A stretch of DNA of 64,000 nt from the NCBI RefSeq assembly GCF_033568475.1, contig NC_133120.1, positions 61,367,499-61,431,498 of the forward strand, written 5' to 3'. Source of the stretch: Henckelia pumila (lineage: Eukaryota > Streptophyta > Magnoliopsida > Lamiales > Gesneriaceae). A program made the translations under genes and the position numbers. Shown here in pieces: positions 63,870-64,000 of the stretch; the first letter of the stretch is position 1, and each line of letters begins with the position of its first letter. A model generated the notes under the pieces. The model did not search any database, was not told the DNA's origin, and worked only from the letters and a program-made list of their open reading frames with translations.

Positions 63870-64000
63870 TGCCTTCTCCTTGAGTACCTCGAAGCAATTT
63901 GGGCTAGCTCATTGGCCTCCCAATTTTTTTTGTCTTGGCACGTACTGGAAATTAATTTTCTTGAAGTCATTAGCCAGCTGTGAAGCGACTGTAAAATATG
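63870..64000 (-). pseudogene. Ty3/gypsy RNase H fragment at the window edge
   Basis: The minus-strand frame reads SQLANDFKKINFQYVPRQ and NWEANELAQIAS, the end of an RNase H domain of the Athila/Tat type (pattern: hydrophobic, VPR, EANELAQIAS). It is cut by the window end, and stops appear within about 15 codons after the motif. Confidence 0.6.

Overview
The window is nuclear DNA of a higher plant. It has split genes with GT-AG introns, many nested LTR retrotransposons, MITEs, hAT elements, an endogenous pararetrovirus and a leucine-rich-repeat receptor-like protein. Gene content points to a eudicot; no finer placement is attempted. Most of the 64 kb is transposon-derived, and four host loci can be read through it. 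Features are read by eye; no database search or alignment was run.

Layout. 1-14.5 kb: the 3' half of a plus-strand CTF18 gene (clamp loader of the RFC-CTF18 complex), twelve exons from 4728 to 14466. A sense Ty1/copia relic (carrying a Ty3/gypsy solo LTR) lies upstream of the first visible exon. A near-intact antisense copia element fills the first visible intron, and a hAT-type MITE sits in the last. 14.5-23.6 kb: no host gene; microsatellites, a MULE-like element with long compound inverted repeats, a non-autonomous hAT element, a degenerate ~20-bp tandem array, a PIF/Harbinger MITE and AT-rich DNA.

23.6-40.5 kb: a nested stack. An inverted-repeat element encloses an endogenous caulimovirid whose gene order (coat protein, movement protein, small ORF, polymerase, transactivator) resembles Cavemovirus/Solendovirus. 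That virus copy is split by an 8.9-kb Angela-like copia element with 1.9-kb LTRs and a perfect 5-bp target duplication. All viral reading frames longer than 123 codons are broken.

40.9-44.2 kb: an aldo-keto reductase pseudogene of five exons with two stops and one deletion. 44.5-47.9 kb: a complete hAT transposon with a perfect 8-bp target duplication and a four-exon transposase spoiled by one stop codon. 47.9-50.4 kb: copia fragments carrying two more copies of the PIF/Harbinger MITE. 51-53.9 kb: a minus-strand receptor-like protein (extracellular LRRs, no kinase) with one frameshift. 57.5-60.4 kb: a minus-strand five-exon gene for a 228-residue plant protein of unknown function, apparently intact, with a TRIM retrotransposon in an intron. 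60.7-64 kb: a tandem repeat, a SIRE-like copia LTR with primer site and gag start, and a Ty3/gypsy RNase H scrap at the right edge.

The host genes do not form a pathway. CTF18 and the 228-residue gene look functional over the part visible. The aldo-keto reductase and the receptor-like protein look inactivated. The most unusual content is the pararetrovirus stack and the 228-residue gene with its tryptophan-rich acidic tail.
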